Assembly (NCBI RefSeq): GCF_014859505.1
Contig: NZ_JACUUD010000013.1
Location: 1 to 46,108 of the forward strand
Length of the DNA: 46,108 nucleotides
Direction: 5' to 3'
From: Halomonas sp.
Lineage (GTDB): Bacteria > Pseudomonadota > Gammaproteobacteria > Pseudomonadales > Halomonadaceae
Below the pieces are notes generated by a model. The model worked only from the letters and a program-made list of their open reading frames with translations. It was not told the origin of the DNA and did no database searches. Position numbers and translations under genes: made by a program. Positions 18,921 through 27,443 of the stretch are shown piece by piece; position 1 is the first letter of the stretch; the number at the start of each line of letters is the position of its first letter.

Positions 18921-19718
18921 TCACGCGCCAGGCCGGCCGATGCGCGCCTGGATCACGCCGTCACGCCATACCAGCAGTTCCCCCGGGACCATGCGCTCCC
19001 AGTCCTCGTTATCGGTAAGGGGTTCGGTGGCGATCACCGAGACGATGTCATGGGTCGTGGTGTGCTCGGCAAAGTTCACGGTGAGCTCGGCATCCGAAAG
19101 GCTCGCCCGGCCGAAGGGGGCACGCCGGGTGATGTGGGCCAGCTTGGTGGAACAGAAGGTATAGAGGTAGTCGCCGTCGGCCAGCAGCAGGTTGAACACC
19201 CCGAGGCCGCGCAGGCGCTCGCAGAGCTGGTGGAGCAGCCGCCACAGCCCCTGACGCTCGGCGTCGCTCTCCGGGCACTGGGGGAAGCAGCGGCGCAGCT
19301 CGCCCAGCAGCCAGCAGAAGGCATGCTCGCTGTCGGTATCCCCCACCGGGCGATAGAAGCTGAGCGGCAGGCCCTGCCAGCCTTCGAGCTGGCCGTTGTG
19401 GGCATAGCACCAGGGGGCGCCCCACATCTCGCGCACGAAGGGGTGGGTGTTGGCCAGGCGCACCTGGCCGACGTTGGCCTGGCGAATATGGCTGATGACG
19501 ATATTCGACTTGATGGGGTAGTCGGTGATCAGCCGCGCGATGGGCGAATGCACCGAGGGGTGGGGGTCGCGGAAGTCGCGGTAGCCGCCCTCCTCGTAGA
19601 AGGCGATGCCCCAGCCATCGCGATGGGGGCCGGTGCCGCCCCCGCGATGCAGGAAGCCGGTGAAGCTGAAGCAGATATCGGTGGGCACGTTGGCGCTCAT
19701 GCCCAGAAGCTCACACAT
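18921..19718 (-). CDS. Class II glutamine amidotransferase (YafJ family)
   Basis: 265 residues. An Ntn-hydrolase whose nucleophile is Cys2, exposed once Met1 is removed (MCELLGMSANVP). Other glutaminase-domain marks are present: FLHRGGGTGPHRDGWGIAFYEEGG, VISHIRQANVGQV, NTHPFVREMWG, CYAHNGQLEG and DTDSEHAFCWLL. Stand-alone YafJ proteins hydrolyse glutamine or related gamma-glutamyl compounds; their physiological acceptor is unknown. No synthase domain is attached. The ATG overlaps the stop of the upstream von Willebrand gene by eight bases (ATGTGTGA), so the two are translationally coupled and probably co-expressed. Confidence 0.92.
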   Translation of the reverse strand: MCELLGMSANVPTDICFSFTGFLHRGGGTGPHRDGWGIAFYEEGGYRDFRDPHPSVHSPIARLITDYPIKSNIVISHIRQANVGQVRLANTHPFVREMWGAPWCYAHNGQLEGWQGLPLSFYRPVGDTDSEHAFCWLLGELRRCFPQCPESDAERQGLWRLLHQLCERLRGLGVFNLLLADGDYLYTFCSTKLAHITRRAPFGRASLSDAELTVNFAEHTTTHDIVSVIATEPLTDNEDWERMVPGELLVWRDGVIQARIGRPGA

Positions 19719-21330
19719 ACGGATCCTCCCGGTGGATGGCCCTGCGCGGCCGGCGTCGATGCCGCCATGCCAGCAGAATCAGAAGCGTCAGAACGACCAG
19801 GCCCGCCACCGCCCACTGGCGCGGGTCGCCGGCGAAGGCCGCGCCACGGCGTTCGAGCCAGGGCCGGCCTTCGCGCCACAGGGCGGCGGCCTGGGCCGGC
19901 AGGTCGTTGATGAACTCGATGAATCGGTCGGCGGCGCTGTCGGGCACCGCCTCACCCTCGCGGCCGGTGGCGAGATCCTCGTGGAAGCGCTCGCCCGATG
20001 CGCTCAGGCCCGCTCCTCCGGCAAGCCCGAGGCCCTCCTCGGCGTCATCCATGAGGCTCAGCAGCGACTGTACATTGACCGCCAGGTAGCGCTGGCGGAC
20101 GATCCCCTGCCCCTGGGCATGCAGGCGCAGGCGGGCGGCGCCGGAGAGCTCCGGCACCGTCAGTTCGCCGACGAAGCGATCCCCCTGGCGCTCCATTTCC
20201 ACCTCCACCCGGGGTGTGTCCTCACCGTCGAGCAGGGCGGCGCCGATGGCGAGATCCTCCGGCGCCGCCTCCCAGGGCTCCCCCCCGCGGGCCAGCCAGG
20301 CCTCAAGCGGCAGCGCCAGCCCCGGGTGAATCACCGCCGGCAGCGGTGCGAGCTGCAGGCTCACCGCGCCGCGCACCCCGATCCGGCTGTCGTCGGCGAT
20401 CTCTCCCTCCAGGCGCCACTCGCCGGGGGCGGGATCGGGCACCCGCAGCAGGTCGAAGCGCGGCTCCACCTGCCACCGCGCGCCGGGGGGCGGGCTCTGG
20501 GGATCATGGCGAGTGCCGTCCGGGGCGACCAGGGTCAATGGAGCGGCGTCGGGGGCGTGGAAGAGCAGCGCCGAGAAGGCCTCGACGCCGGGCTCAATGG
20601 AGAAGCGACCCTCGACCAGAGGCACCTGGTCGGCGGGGAAGATGCGTTCGACGATATCGACGAACGCGCCGAGCAGGCTCTCCGGCGAGTGGACCATGGC
20701 CGGCAGCCCGCCGGTCATCCGGGAGAGGCGCTCCACCAGAGCCAGATCCGCCGCATCGGAGAAGGCGATGGCATGCACTACCACGCCGCGCCGGGCCAGC
20801 GCCGGGGCGAGCTCCTCGAGCAGGGTGCGCCGAGAGGCGAGGTCCACCTCCGGCTTGGTCCCCCGTGCCGGCGACAGGTCGATCATGCCATCGGTGAGCA
20901 GCACCAGATGGCGCCAGCCGTTGGCCGGGCTCTCGGCGGCCTCGCGCACGGCCGCCTCGATGTCGGTGTGCTGCTGGTACTCCACCAGGGCGGGACGCAG
21001 GGCCATGGCACGCTCGCGCCACCCGTCATCGACCGGGTCGAGCGGAAGCGGGGTGTCGACGCGCTCGCCGAAGGTCCAGACGCCGGCCGGCGTGCCGTCC
21101 GGCAGCAGCGCGGCCAGCAGTTCCAGGGCGCTGGCGGCGAGCTGGTCGGGATCGTTGCTGCGCATGCTGCCCGAGACATCGATGATCACCCGCACATCCG
21201 GGTTCTCCTCGACCGGCTGAGCCACCCCCGAATCGGCTGCCAGCCAGAGCAAACTCGCGAGCAGCAGGCAATACACCCCCCGCCCTGTCGGACTGACCTT
21301 CCATGACCCAGTCATCCACGAACCAGCCAT
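19711..21330 (-). CDS. Membrane-anchored von Willebrand factor A domain protein
   Basis: 539 residues from ATG 21330, chosen because AAGGAG lies seven bases upstream. The layout is a signal peptide (GVYCLLLASLLWLAADSGVAQ), then a vWA domain at about 45-225. Its metal-ion site shows as DVSGSMRSNDP, a Thr in QHTDIEAAV and LLTDGMIDLSP. A beta-sandwich-like periplasmic region follows, and a C-terminal membrane helix (WAVAGLVVLTLLILLAW) ends in an Arg-rich cytoplasmic tail. vWA domains bind protein partners through Mg2+. Most of the protein should face the periplasm. It is coupled to the amidotransferase gene by an 8-base overlap. No MoxR ATPase or batABD-like gene accompanies it, so its system is unknown. 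Confidence 0.8.
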   Translation of the reverse strand: MAGSWMTGSWKVSPTGRGVYCLLLASLLWLAADSGVAQPVEENPDVRVIIDVSGSMRSNDPDQLAASALELLAALLPDGTPAGVWTFGERVDTPLPLDPVDDGWRERAMALRPALVEYQQHTDIEAAVREAAESPANGWRHLVLLTDGMIDLSPARGTKPEVDLASRRTLLEELAPALARRGVVVHAIAFSDAADLALVERLSRMTGGLPAMVHSPESLLGAFVDIVERIFPADQVPLVEGRFSIEPGVEAFSALLFHAPDAAPLTLVAPDGTRHDPQSPPPGARWQVEPRFDLLRVPDPAPGEWRLEGEIADDSRIGVRGAVSLQLAPLPAVIHPGLALPLEAWLARGGEPWEAAPEDLAIGAALLDGEDTPRVEVEMERQGDRFVGELTVPELSGAARLRLHAQGQGIVRQRYLAVNVQSLLSLMDDAEEGLGLAGGAGLSASGERFHEDLATGREGEAVPDSAADRFIEFINDLPAQAAALWREGRPWLERRGAAFAGDPRQWAVAGLVVLTLLILLAWRHRRRPRRAIHREDPYV

Positions 21331-21384
21331 TCCCGGCTCCTTAGCCGATACTCGGCTCATGATGGGCCGATGGTCGGCATGCGA

Positions 21385-21819
21385 TCAGCCGATCACCGGC
21401 TCACGACGCCCGCCACCGCCACGCTTGGCAGGGGGAGCATCGTCCTCGTTGTCATCCATGTCGACATAGTGGTCACGGGCGTTGCCGCGCCAGGCCAGCA
21501 GCAGCCCGAAGGCCACACCCGCCGCCGCGCCGGCCGCGGTCAGCATCAGCGCCGGCAGCATCAGGCCGCTGTCGCGCTCGAGGAAGCCCACCAGGGCCAC
21601 CACCACCGCCGGCGCCAGACCGGTGTAGAATTCCCCCTCCTCCAGCAGCGGCATATGAAAGCGCGTCGGCACCCACATCACGCCGGCCACCAGCCAGGTG
21701 ATCGGCAGACGCAGCAGCCGTGGCAGGAAGGCCAGGCCCAGGTAGCCGGTCAGCAGCACCACCAGCGACAGGACGGCATAGACCAGCCATAGTAGGGGCA
21801 TCGAATCGGTAATCGGCAT
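21385..21819 (-). CDS. Small inner-membrane protein of unknown function
   Basis: 144 residues with an AGAGG ribosome site just before ATG 21819. Three or four membrane helices are visible (LLWLVYAVLSLVVLLTGYLGL, LPITWLVAGVMWVP, LAPAVVVALVGFL, LMLPALMLTAAGAAAGVAFGLLL). A soluble acidic then basic tail follows (DMDDNEDDAPPAKRGGGGRR). Family not recognised with certainty; it resembles small proteobacterial membrane proteins of unknown role. Its start is only 45 bases from the divergent oligopeptidase gene, so the two share a promoter region. It ends about 55 bases before the vWA start and may be in the same transcript as vWA and YafJ. Confidence 0.75.
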   Translation of the reverse strand: MPITDSMPLLWLVYAVLSLVVLLTGYLGLAFLPRLLRLPITWLVAGVMWVPTRFHMPLLEEGEFYTGLAPAVVVALVGFLERDSGLMLPALMLTAAGAAAGVAFGLLLAWRGNARDHYVDMDDNEDDAPPAKRGGGGRREPVIG

Positions 21820-21864
21820 TGCCACCTCTCTTTTCACAGTCTTGAGTATGGTACATCTCCCACC

Positions 21865-23955
21865 ATGAAAGCACAGCCGCCGCATCGCCCCGACAGCCCG
21901 GCCGCCGCCTCCCCGGTGGTCCACTTCCGTCGCCCGGAGGACCCCGAGTGGCACTGGCTGGAAAACCGCGAGGAGCCGGCGGTCGCCGACTTCCTGGAGG
22001 CGGCCAACGCCGAGTTCGCCGCCTGGTTTGCCCCCCTGGACGACCTGGTGGAGCGGCTCTACCACGGCCACCTGGCCCGCCGCGAGCTGGCCGTGCATGG
22101 CCTGCGCTCCCCGCTGGACCACTACACCTACTGGAGCGAGACCGCCGCCGAGGCCGACTACCCGGTATGGTGGCGCCACCCCAACGGCAAGCCGGACCGC
22201 GCCGCGCCCTTCCTGGACCTCGAGGCCCGCGCCGCCGACCACGACTTCCTGGAGCTCGGCGACATGGCCCTCTCACCCGACGAGCGCTGGCTCGCCTGGA
22301 CCGAGGACACCCGGGGCGACGAGATGTTCGACCTCTTCCTGGCCCGGCTCCCCGATGGCGAGCCGGTGCGCCTGCTGGAGGGCATCGGCCCCGAGCTCAC
22401 CTGGGCCGAGGACAACACCACCCTGTTCTTCACCCGCTTCGACGCCACCCAGCGCCCCGAGAGCATCTGGCGTCTGGCGCTGGCCGAGAGCGTGGCGGGC
22501 GAGCCTGCGCTGGTGCTGCGCGAGGAGGACCCGGAATTCTGGCTGGGGCTCGGCAAGACCCGCTCCCGGGAGTGGCTGGTGCTGGAGAGCGCCTCGAAGG
22601 ACACCAGCGAGAGCTACCTGATTCCGGCCCGGGCGCCGGCCACCCCCCCGCGTTGCTTCCGCCCCCGGGAGAGCGGCGTGGAACTCTCCCTGGACCATCG
22701 CCCCGGCCACTTCTACCTGCTGCACAACCGCGGCGCCCCCCACTTCCGTCTCGACGTGATCGACGAGGCGCATCTGGACGCTGCCGCCGACGCCGACCGC
22801 TGGCAGCCGCTGATTCCCCACCGCGACGAGGACACCCTGGAGGGGGCCGATGCCTTCGCCTGGGGTCTGGTGATCACCGAACGCGACCACGAGGAGGCCC
22901 AGGTCAGGCTCCGGGTGATGGAGTTCGATGCCGGCCACGGCGTGACCCGGGACGAGCGCCTGCCGCTGCCGGAGACCCCCTGCAGCCTGGCGCTGGGCGA
23001 TGCGCCCCACTTCGACCAGCGCCGCCTGCGCCTGCGCGAGGAGTCCTTCGTGCTGCCGGTGAGCTGGATCGAGCACGACCTGGACAGCGGCGAACGCCTC
23101 CTGCTCAAGCAGCAGCCGATTCACGGCGACCTCAAGCCCGAGGAGCTCGCCTGCGAACGGCTGTGGGCGACCTCCCACGACGGCGAGCGCATCCCCGTCT
23201 CGGTGGTGATGCGCGCCGACCTGGCGGGCCATCCCCTGCCGACTCTGCTCTACGGCTACGGCGCCTACGGCGAGGTGCTCGACCCCTGGTTCTCGGTGGC
23301 GCGCCTGGAGCTGCTGGCCCGCGGCGTGGCCTTCGCCGTGGCCCACGTGCGCGGCGGCGGCGACCGCGGCGAGCCCTGGTATCTGGCCGGCAAGCTGGAG
23401 CACAAGGCCAACAGCTTCCGGGACTTTCTCGCCGCCCGGGACTGCCTGGTGGAGCACGGCATCAGCGACGGCGAACGCATCGCCGCCTACGGGGCCAGCG
23501 CCGGCGGCCTGCTGGTGGGCGCCAGCCTCAACCTGGCGCCGGAGGCCTTCTGTGCGGCGGTGCTCGACGTGCCCTTCGTGGATGTGCTGCGCACCATGGA
23601 GAACCCCGACCTGCCGCTGACCACTGCCGAATACACCGAGTGGGGCAACCCCGACGAGCCCGACGCCCGCAAGCGCATCCGTGCCTACTCGCCGCTGGAC
23701 AACCTGGCCGCGGCTCCCTACCCGACCCTGTTCCTGCAGGGCAGCTGGCACGATACCCGGGTGCCCTACTGGGAGCCTGCCAAGCTCTACGCCCGGCTGA
23801 CGGAGCTGGGCACCGCCCGGGGGCCGGTGCTGCTGCGCACCGACATGGCCGCCGGCCACGGCGGCGCCTCGGGTCGCTTCAAGGCATGGCATGACGGCGC
23901 CCGCCAGGACGCCTATATCCTCTGGGCGCTGGGCCTGGAAAACCGCGAGGCATAA
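21865..23955 (+). CDS. ptrB: Oligopeptidase B (S9A prolyl oligopeptidase family)
   Basis: Cytosolic serine peptidase that cuts short peptides after Arg or Lys. 696 residues, close to the usual 680-700. The N-terminal half is a seven-bladed propeller gating access; it starts with EDPEWHWLENREEPAV, which is typical of the family. The catalytic triad is complete: Ser545 in YGASAGGLL, Asp630 in WHDTRVPYWEPAK and His665 in AAGHGGASGR. The preceding strand GYGAYGEVLDPWFS and loop AHVRGGGDRGEPWY match oligopeptidase B. The region is very GC-rich, with strong third-position bias. Its start is divergent from the small membrane protein gene. A weak GGCTC/GAGCC stem at 24035-24055 may end the transcript. 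Confidence 0.95.
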   Translation: MKAQPPHRPDSPAAASPVVHFRRPEDPEWHWLENREEPAVADFLEAANAEFAAWFAPLDDLVERLYHGHLARRELAVHGLRSPLDHYTYWSETAAEADYPVWWRHPNGKPDRAAPFLDLEARAADHDFLELGDMALSPDERWLAWTEDTRGDEMFDLFLARLPDGEPVRLLEGIGPELTWAEDNTTLFFTRFDATQRPESIWRLALAESVAGEPALVLREEDPEFWLGLGKTRSREWLVLESASKDTSESYLIPARAPATPPRCFRPRESGVELSLDHRPGHFYLLHNRGAPHFRLDVIDEAHLDAAADADRWQPLIPHRDEDTLEGADAFAWGLVITERDHEEAQVRLRVMEFDAGHGVTRDERLPLPETPCSLALGDAPHFDQRRLRLREESFVLPVSWIEHDLDSGERLLLKQQPIHGDLKPEELACERLWATSHDGERIPVSVVMRADLAGHPLPTLLYGYGAYGEVLDPWFSVARLELLARGVAFAVAHVRGGGDRGEPWYLAGKLEHKANSFRDFLAARDCLVEHGISDGERIAAYGASAGGLLVGASLNLAPEAFCAAVLDVPFVDVLRTMENPDLPLTTAEYTEWGNPDEPDARKRIRAYSPLDNLAAAPYPTLFLQGSWHDTRVPYWEPAKLYARLTELGTARGPVLLRTDMAAGHGGASGRFKAWHDGARQDAYILWALGLENREA

Positions 23956-24272
23956 GGGTCCACATGGAATCTCCCGCCAGCATTAACCGCTCCTGAGCAG
24001 AAGACCTCCCCCGCCCGCTTTCAACATGCAAGCTGGGCTCCGCGGGGCGAAGAGCCGGGTTTTGTGGGAGATGGGCTCCGCCCGGCGAATGGAGACCGAA
24101 GGGCTCCTGGGCGGTATGCGCCAACGCCGACAACACCGCCGGGGCGGCTTCGCCGCCATTCGCCCGGCAGAGCCGATCTCCCACCAGTGGATTGAAGTCC
24201 TGGAGGTTATTCACCCCCCCCACCAGTAGCCTCAAGGCTTGAGAGGTTACAGCAGCTCTTCTCCTGGCAGGA
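23956..24272. other. Gene-free stretch between ptrB and ycgN holding a REP-like pair
   Basis: 317 bases with no convincing coding frame. It contains a weak stem (GGCTC with GAGCC, about 24035-24055) followed by GGGTTTT, which may end ptrB transcription, and then the inverted REP-like repeats at 24064-24184. The remainder is unstructured as far as I can see. The two flanking genes converge on it. Confidence 0.6.
24064..24184. repeat. Inverted pair of REP-like elements (REPIN-type)
   Basis: Two 29-base arms (24064-24092 and 24156-24184) are inverted copies of each other with only three mismatches. Each arm begins GTGGGAGAT and ends GGCGAATGG when read outward in, with a GGGC-type small palindrome inside. 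A 63-base spacer lies between them. The GTGGGAG head resembles the REP elements of pseudomonads, which are spread in pairs by REP-associated tyrosine transposases. It lies between two convergent genes, the usual place. Genome-wide repetition is expected but cannot be seen in one window. Confidence 0.7.
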
Positions 24273-24719
24273 TCAATCGATGGGGATCACCGCGATGATA
24301 TGGTCCTCGTACTCACCCTCGGGGACCCCGCGACTGGTGACGGCGAAGCTGCGCACGCTGATCCCCTTGCGGTGGACCCGCTCCGGGTCGCCGGAGAGCA
24401 GCGGGTGCCAGCGGGCCAGCTTGCGCCCCTCGGCCACCCGACGATAGGCGCAGGAATGGGGCAGCCAGCGGAACTGGTGGATCAATTCCGGGGTGAGCCG
24501 GGTGCACTCCGGCACCCGCTCGAGCCGGTGCTCGTAGTCGCTGCAGCGGCAGCTGTGGGTATCCAGCAGCTCGCAGGCCAGGTTGAGCACCGCCAGCTCG
24601 CCGCTCTCGTCATCCTGGAACTTGAGCAGGCAGCACTGGCCGCAGCCGTCACACAGCGCCTCCCACTCCTCGGCGGTAAGCTCCTCGAGGGGGTACTGCT
24701 CCCAGAAGCGTTCTCTCAT
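24273..24719 (-). CDS. ycgN: YcgN family (UPF0260) cysteine-cluster protein
   Basis: 148 residues, the family size. A zinc/iron-chelating type cysteine cluster is seen near the N-terminus (CDGCGQCCLLKF), with further cysteines in CELLDTHSCRCSDYEHR, VPECTRL and PHSCAYR. The start RERFWEQYPLEELTAEEWEALCDGCG is characteristic of YcgN. GGGAG precedes ATG 24719 at good spacing. The biochemical role is unknown; the cysteine pattern resembles metal-binding Fe-S or Zn proteins. It is on the same strand as ycgL and rnd upstream, but a 186-base repeat-containing gap separates them. Confidence 0.92.
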   Translation of the reverse strand: MRERFWEQYPLEELTAEEWEALCDGCGQCCLLKFQDDESGELAVLNLACELLDTHSCRCSDYEHRLERVPECTRLTPELIHQFRWLPHSCAYRRVAEGRKLARWHPLLSGDPERVHRKGISVRSFAVTSRGVPEGEYEDHIIAVIPID

Positions 24720-24760
24720 GACGTCTCCCGTTCATACTGCCATCTTGCAGAAGCGACGAC

Positions 24761-24874
24761 GGGGCTGTTCCGGGGACAAGCCTGCGAGAGAGGCGCTGTG
24801 AATACCTCCCTGTACGCTACCGATGCCGTCCCTGGCATAGGACCTCCTCTTCGGCTTGTCCCCGGCGCCCCTTC
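24761..24874. repeat. Extragenic palindromic repeat element upstream of ycgN
   Basis: CCGGGGACAAGCC (24770-24782) and GGCTTGTCCCCGG (24853-24865) are perfect 13-base inverted repeats. Flanking GGGG and CCCC extend the stem imperfectly. The loop holds a degenerate TACCTCCCTGTA palindrome and a TGCC/GGCA mini-stem. I recall similar elements, containing GCTGTGAATACATCC-like cores, recurring between genes in Halomonas and related marine genomes. No transposase is present. It fills almost all of the ycgL-ycgN gap and could end ycgL transcription. Confidence 0.6.
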
Positions 24875-24905
24875 CCACAGGCAGTGACTGCCATGCTCAG
24901 CCAGC

Positions 24906-25217
24906 TCAATAACGCGCCTCGGTGGGGGTGCGGTAGAGATCGAGAAGGTACTCCTCCTTGGCCGGGGGCATCTGCAGGTAGAAACCCTTCTCGCGAATCG
25001 ACGCCATGACGTCGGCCGCCTGGGCGCGGCCCATGCGTTTGTCGGGGGTCAGGATCAGGGTCATCGCCGGCTGCGGCTTGCCGAAGCGCTCGAGCAGCGG
25101 CTCGGGCACCCGGGCAAGCCCCTCGCGCTTGTCCACATAGAGATACATCTCATCCATGCGCGAGCTCTTGAACACCTCGCACAGCAGCTTGTCGCCACGC
25201 ATCCGGTCGTCGTTCAT
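24906..25217 (-). CDS. ycgL: YcgL domain protein
   Basis: 103 residues. Family marks: [35 protein letters not shown], then [32 protein letters not shown]. YcgL is a small alpha/beta fold common in gammaproteobacteria; its function is unknown. Its ATG overlaps the rnd stop by four bases (ATGA), and rnd-ycgL pairing is widely conserved, which hints at a link to RNA turnover. Longer upstream in-frame sequence is only rnd read in another frame, so the overlap start was chosen. Confidence 0.92.
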   Translation of the reverse strand: MNDDRMRGDKLLCEVFKSSRMDEMYLYVDKREGLARVPEPLLERFGKPQPAMTLILTPDKRMGRAQAADVMASIREKGFYLQMPPAKEEYLLDLYRTPTEARY

Positions 25218-26341
25218 CGGGGCTGTTCCTCCAGGGACTTCACCAGGGCCGCATTCAGTTGCTCGCCGCGCCATCCAGAGGGCAGCGGCAGCGGTTCGTC
25301 GTCCAGGTGGGCGGTGACCAGAGCTTCCAGGTCCCGACGGCGCAACAGCACCTCCGGCGCCAGCCCCTGGGCCTCGGCCGCGGCGTTGACCACCTTCTTC
25401 AGCGCCTTGAGCACCCGCTTGAACTCCGGCGCCATGGGCGACGGCAGCGCCGGCGGCAGCTCGGCCTCGTCCAGGTGGCGCGCCTCGGCCACCAGCGCCA
25501 GCAGGGTATCGCCGTCGCGCTTGATCAGGCTCGGCTTGACGTCCTCGATGCGGGCCAGCTCGAAGCGGTTCTCGGGCAGTGCCTCGGCGATGGCATAGAG
25601 CACCCGGTCGTGGACCAGCCAGCCCCGCGGCAGGTTGCGGGCCCGGGTCTCCCCCTCCCGCCAGGTGGTCAGGCGGCGGTAGGCCTCGACCTGGCGCGGG
25701 GTCAGGCGCCACAACTGGCGCTGGCGCAGGTACCACTGAGCATCGGACTCGCCGTTGCGCCCCGCCTGGGCCACCAGTTCGGCGCAGTCCGCCATGAGCC
25801 AGGCAAGCCGACCGTGGCGCTCCAGCGACTCGCGCTGCTGCTGCCACACCTCGATCAGGTAGATCACGTCCAGGGCCGCATAGGCCTGCTGGGTCTCGGA
25901 GAGCGGACGCTTGAGCCAGTCGGAGCGGGTCTCGTCCTTGGGCAGGGTGTGGCCGGTCCAGTGCTCCACCAGCTTCTGGTAGCCCATGGACGGGGTCTCG
26001 CCCAGCAGGCCCTGGGCCAGCTGGGTATCCACCAGCGGCGACGGTGTGACGCCGGCCCAGCCGGCGAAGACCTCGAGGTCCTCGCTGGCCGCGTGGACGA
26101 GCTTCAGCGGCCCCTCGGCCAGCAGCCGACGGAAGGCGTGGGTGCAGGCCACCGCCTGGGGGTCGACCAGCCACGCCGGGCCGCCGATGGAGAACTGGAT
26201 CAGCGCCGGCACCGGGTGGAAGGTATTCTCGCGGAAGAACTCGGTATCCAGCGCGATGACATCGGCGGCGGCCACCTCGGCACAGGCAGCGTCCAGAGCC
26301 TCTGGAGTATCGATCCAGCGTATTTCGGGGGTCAATGGCAT
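25214..26341 (-). CDS. rnd: Ribonuclease D
   Basis: 3'-5' exoribonuclease that trims tRNA and other stable RNA ends. 375 residues from ATG 26341, exactly the Escherichia coli length. GGAA lies upstream, while the ATG 14 codons earlier has no ribosome site. The DEDDy active site is intact: Asp32 and Glu34 in [12 protein letters not shown], Asp88 in [10 protein letters not shown], and Tyr154 with Asp158 in YAALDVIYL. The C-terminal half carries the HRDC domains ([19 protein letters not shown]). First of rnd-ycgL, coupled by ATGA. The gene starts about 55 bases downstream of recR and may be transcribed with it. Confidence 0.96.
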   Translation of the reverse strand: MPLTPEIRWIDTPEALDAACAEVAAADVIALDTEFFRENTFHPVPALIQFSIGGPAWLVDPQAVACTHAFRRLLAEGPLKLVHAASEDLEVFAGWAGVTPSPLVDTQLAQGLLGETPSMGYQKLVEHWTGHTLPKDETRSDWLKRPLSETQQAYAALDVIYLIEVWQQQRESLERHGRLAWLMADCAELVAQAGRNGESDAQWYLRQRQLWRLTPRQVEAYRRLTTWREGETRARNLPRGWLVHDRVLYAIAEALPENRFELARIEDVKPSLIKRDGDTLLALVAEARHLDEAELPPALPSPMAPEFKRVLKALKKVVNAAAEAQGLAPEVLLRRRDLEALVTAHLDDEPLPLPSGWRGEQLNAALVKSLEEQPR

Positions 26342-26395
26342 GGGGGTTCCGGCAGGTCGGTAAGCGAGAGGGTGGGGAGACATGGGGACAGTGGG

Positions 26396-27001
26396 TCAGT
26401 CGCCCCGGAACGGCAGGCGACCGTTGAAGGCGCGGCTCAGGGTACCGCCATCCACGTATTCGAGCTCGCCCCCCATGGGCACACCATAGGCGAGGCGCGA
26501 CAGGCGCACCCCCCGGGACGCGAACTGGGCGGCGATGTAGTGAGCGGTGGCCTCGCCCTCCACGGTGGGGTTGGTGGCGAGGATCATCTCTTCGATACCG
26601 CCCTCGGCCACCCGCGACTCGAGCTGGTCGAGGCCGATATCCTCGGGGCCAATGCCGTCCAGCGGCGAGAGGTGGCCGTGCAGCACGAAGTAGCGCCCGC
26701 GGTAGCCGCCGGCCTCCTCGATGGCGAGCTGGTCGGCGGGGGATTCCACCACGCAGAGCAGGGCGTCGTCACGCCTCGCGCTCTCGCACAGCCCGCACAC
26801 TTCCTCCTCGGTGAGGGTGCGACAGCGCCGGCAGTAGCCGACCCGCTCAATGGCCTCATCGAGCACCGCGGCCAGGCGACGGCCGCCGTCGCGGTCGCGC
26901 TCGAGCAGGTGCATGGCCATGCGCTGGGCGGTCTTGGGCCCGACGCCGGGCAACACCCGCAGCGACTCCATCAGTTTCTCGACGAGGGGGGAGAAGCTCA
27001 T
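26396..27001 (-). CDS. recR: Recombination mediator RecR
   Basis: Works with RecO (and RecF) to load RecA on gapped DNA coated with single-strand binding protein. 201 residues. A helix-hairpin-helix is seen in [19 protein letters not shown]. The zinc finger is Cys57, Cys60, Cys69 and Cys72 ([17 protein letters not shown]). The Toprim domain is [37 protein letters not shown]. The C-terminal Walker-like segment ends in [20 protein letters not shown]. Its ATG overlaps the ybaB stop by one base (TGATG), the usual dnaX-ybaB-recR arrangement. Confidence 0.98.
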   Translation of the reverse strand: MSFSPLVEKLMESLRVLPGVGPKTAQRMAMHLLERDRDGGRRLAAVLDEAIERVGYCRRCRTLTEEEVCGLCESARRDDALLCVVESPADQLAIEEAGGYRGRYFVLHGHLSPLDGIGPEDIGLDQLESRVAEGGIEEMILATNPTVEGEATAHYIAAQFASRGVRLSRLAYGVPMGGELEYVDGGTLSRAFNGRLPFRGD

Positions 27002-27327
27002 CAGAACGGCATCTTGAAGCCCGGCGGCAAGTTCATCCCGGCGGTGACCTCCTCCATCCTGGCCTTGGAGTTGGCCTCCACCTTGCGCACCGCGTCGTTC
27101 ACCGCGGCGGCCAGCAGATCCTCGAGCAGCTCCTTGTCCTCCTCCATGACGCTGGGGTCGATGTCGACCTTGCTGACGTCGTGGCGTCCGTTCATGGTGA
27201 TCTTGACCATGCCCGCGCCCGCCTCGCCCTGCACTTCGGCCCGAGCGACCTCCTCCTGGACGCGCTGCATCTTCTCCTGCATTTCCTGGGCCTGCTTCAT
27301 GATGTTGCCCATTCCACCCTTGAACAT
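27001..27327 (-). CDS. ybaB: YbaB/EbfC nucleoid-associated protein
   Basis: Small dimeric DNA-binding protein, 108 residues (Escherichia coli 109). The start [26 protein letters not shown] matches the family N-terminal helix; ATG 27327 fits the AGAGGA site better than the ATG two codons before it. The core [44 protein letters not shown] and the C-terminal [12 protein letters not shown] are diagnostic. It lies between dnaX and recR and overlaps recR by one base. The leader between dnaX and ybaB (27341-27380) contains a 16-base near-repeat. Confidence 0.97.
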   Translation of the reverse strand: MFKGGMGNIMKQAQEMQEKMQRVQEEVARAEVQGEAGAGMVKITMNGRHDVSKVDIDPSVMEEDKELLEDLLAAAVNDAVRKVEANSKARMEEVTAGMNLPPGFKMPF

Positions 27328-27443
27328 GGTCATTCCTCTCTATCGGTCTGTTTATCTATCGATGTATCGGTCCGTGAATCGGCATGCGTCTGGTGCGTCT
27401 GACTATGATATCGCGGCGGCCCCGCCGTTCAGGAACGCGCCTG

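Noticed and set aside
22273-23892. A 539-codon minus-strand frame opposite ptrB
   Set aside because: Antisense shadow of oligopeptidase B, low-complexity Val/Gln/Gly/His sequence.
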